Source: Clostridium hydrogenum
Lineage (GTDB): Bacteria; Bacillota; Clostridia; Clostridiales; Clostridiaceae
Reading direction: 5' to 3'
DNA length: 64,000 nucleotides
NCBI RefSeq assembly: GCF_021432385.1
Contig: NZ_JAEACT010000002.1
Coordinates: forward strand, 2,834,021 to 2,898,020
The translations under genes and the position numbers were made by a program. Under the pieces are notes generated by a model. It worked only from the letters and a program-made list of their open reading frames with translations. It was not told the origin of the DNA and searched no databases. This document shows, one piece after another, positions 63,980 through 64,000 of the stretch; position 1 is the stretch's first letter; each line of letters starts with the position of its first letter.

Positions 63980-64000
63980 TAAGCTATGTTTTAAAAGAAA
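63980..64000. repeat. start of a family 2 palindrome, cut by the window end
   Basis: AAGCTATGTTTTAAAA matches the left arm of the palindrome at 34707 (GGCTATGTTTTAAATAAG). Only the first part is visible. Its position just past the mcp stop codon mirrors the other copies. Confidence 0.35.

Overview
The window is about 64 kb of very AT-rich DNA with strong AGGAGG-type ribosome binding sites. It encodes spore-related proteins (YtaF family, spore photoproduct lyase family), an acetolactate decarboxylase, a large polysaccharide-degrading repertoire and a chemosensory operon. This points to a saccharolytic, spore-forming Clostridium (cluster I). The species cannot be fixed from the sequence alone. 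No rRNA, tRNA, CRISPR array or prophage was seen. One IS110-type insertion sequence is present.

Layout. 1-3.9 kb: a partial MATE exporter, an SOS-box-controlled two-gene DNA repair or modification module (radical SAM plus DUF4130-type partner), and a YtaF-like membrane protein. 4.0-9.4 kb (minus strand): a D-amino-acid neighbourhood with alanine racemase, a D-glutamate cyclase-like protein, D-amino-acid transaminase, an Lrp regulator and a DUF1704 metallopeptidase. 9.7-13.9 kb (minus): YhaM-like nuclease, SDR oxidoreductase, spore photoproduct lyase-like radical SAM enzyme, nucleosidase-like protein and a YczE-like membrane protein. 14.1-18.3 kb: a giant sortase-anchored GH30 glycanase behind a cre-like palindrome. 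18.6-34.3 kb: an alpha-glucan/maltose utilisation region with AraC regulator, GH31, GH65 phosphorylase, GT35 phosphorylase, LacI-type repressor, beta-phosphoglucomutase, debranching enzyme and MalEFG-type importer. The operator TGCAACCGTTTGCA recurs at three promoters here. 34.8-40.6 kb: chemoreceptor, ECF-like sigma factor with a PH-like membrane partner, D-2-hydroxyacid dehydrogenase and TIM-barrel isomerase. 40.9-48.1 kb: carboxylesterase, CE1-type esterase, SGNH esterase and GH8 exo-oligoxylanase, an apparently cytoplasmic xylo-oligosaccharide deacylation and hydrolysis set, interrupted by the IS110 element. 48.3-57.8 kb: topoisomerase III, GT39-like membrane glycosyltransferase, ABC-F protein, a His-rich repeat protein, acetolactate decarboxylase and an ABC exporter. 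58-64 kb: cheR-cheA-cheB-cheW-mcp operon.

How the genes work together. MalEFG imports maltodextrins. GH31, the debranching enzyme and GlgP trim them. GH65 phosphorolyses maltose to beta-glucose 1-phosphate, and PgmB converts that to glucose 6-phosphate. The repressor at 26.8 kb probably governs the set. The wall-anchored GH30 enzyme and the cytoplasmic xylo-oligosaccharide set extend this to plant cell-wall polymers.

The most striking non-coding structure is a family of eight long intergenic inverted repeats (about 170-340 bp) with a cloverleaf-like fold and arms built from tandem 7-mers. Two interchangeable arm types flank one shared core. A second, simpler palindrome family and a very long palindrome spanning the glgP stop codon are also present. 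The best leads are the SOS box over the radical SAM module, the repeat family, the candidate bridge RNA of the IS110 element, and the nucleosidase/SPL/SDR module.
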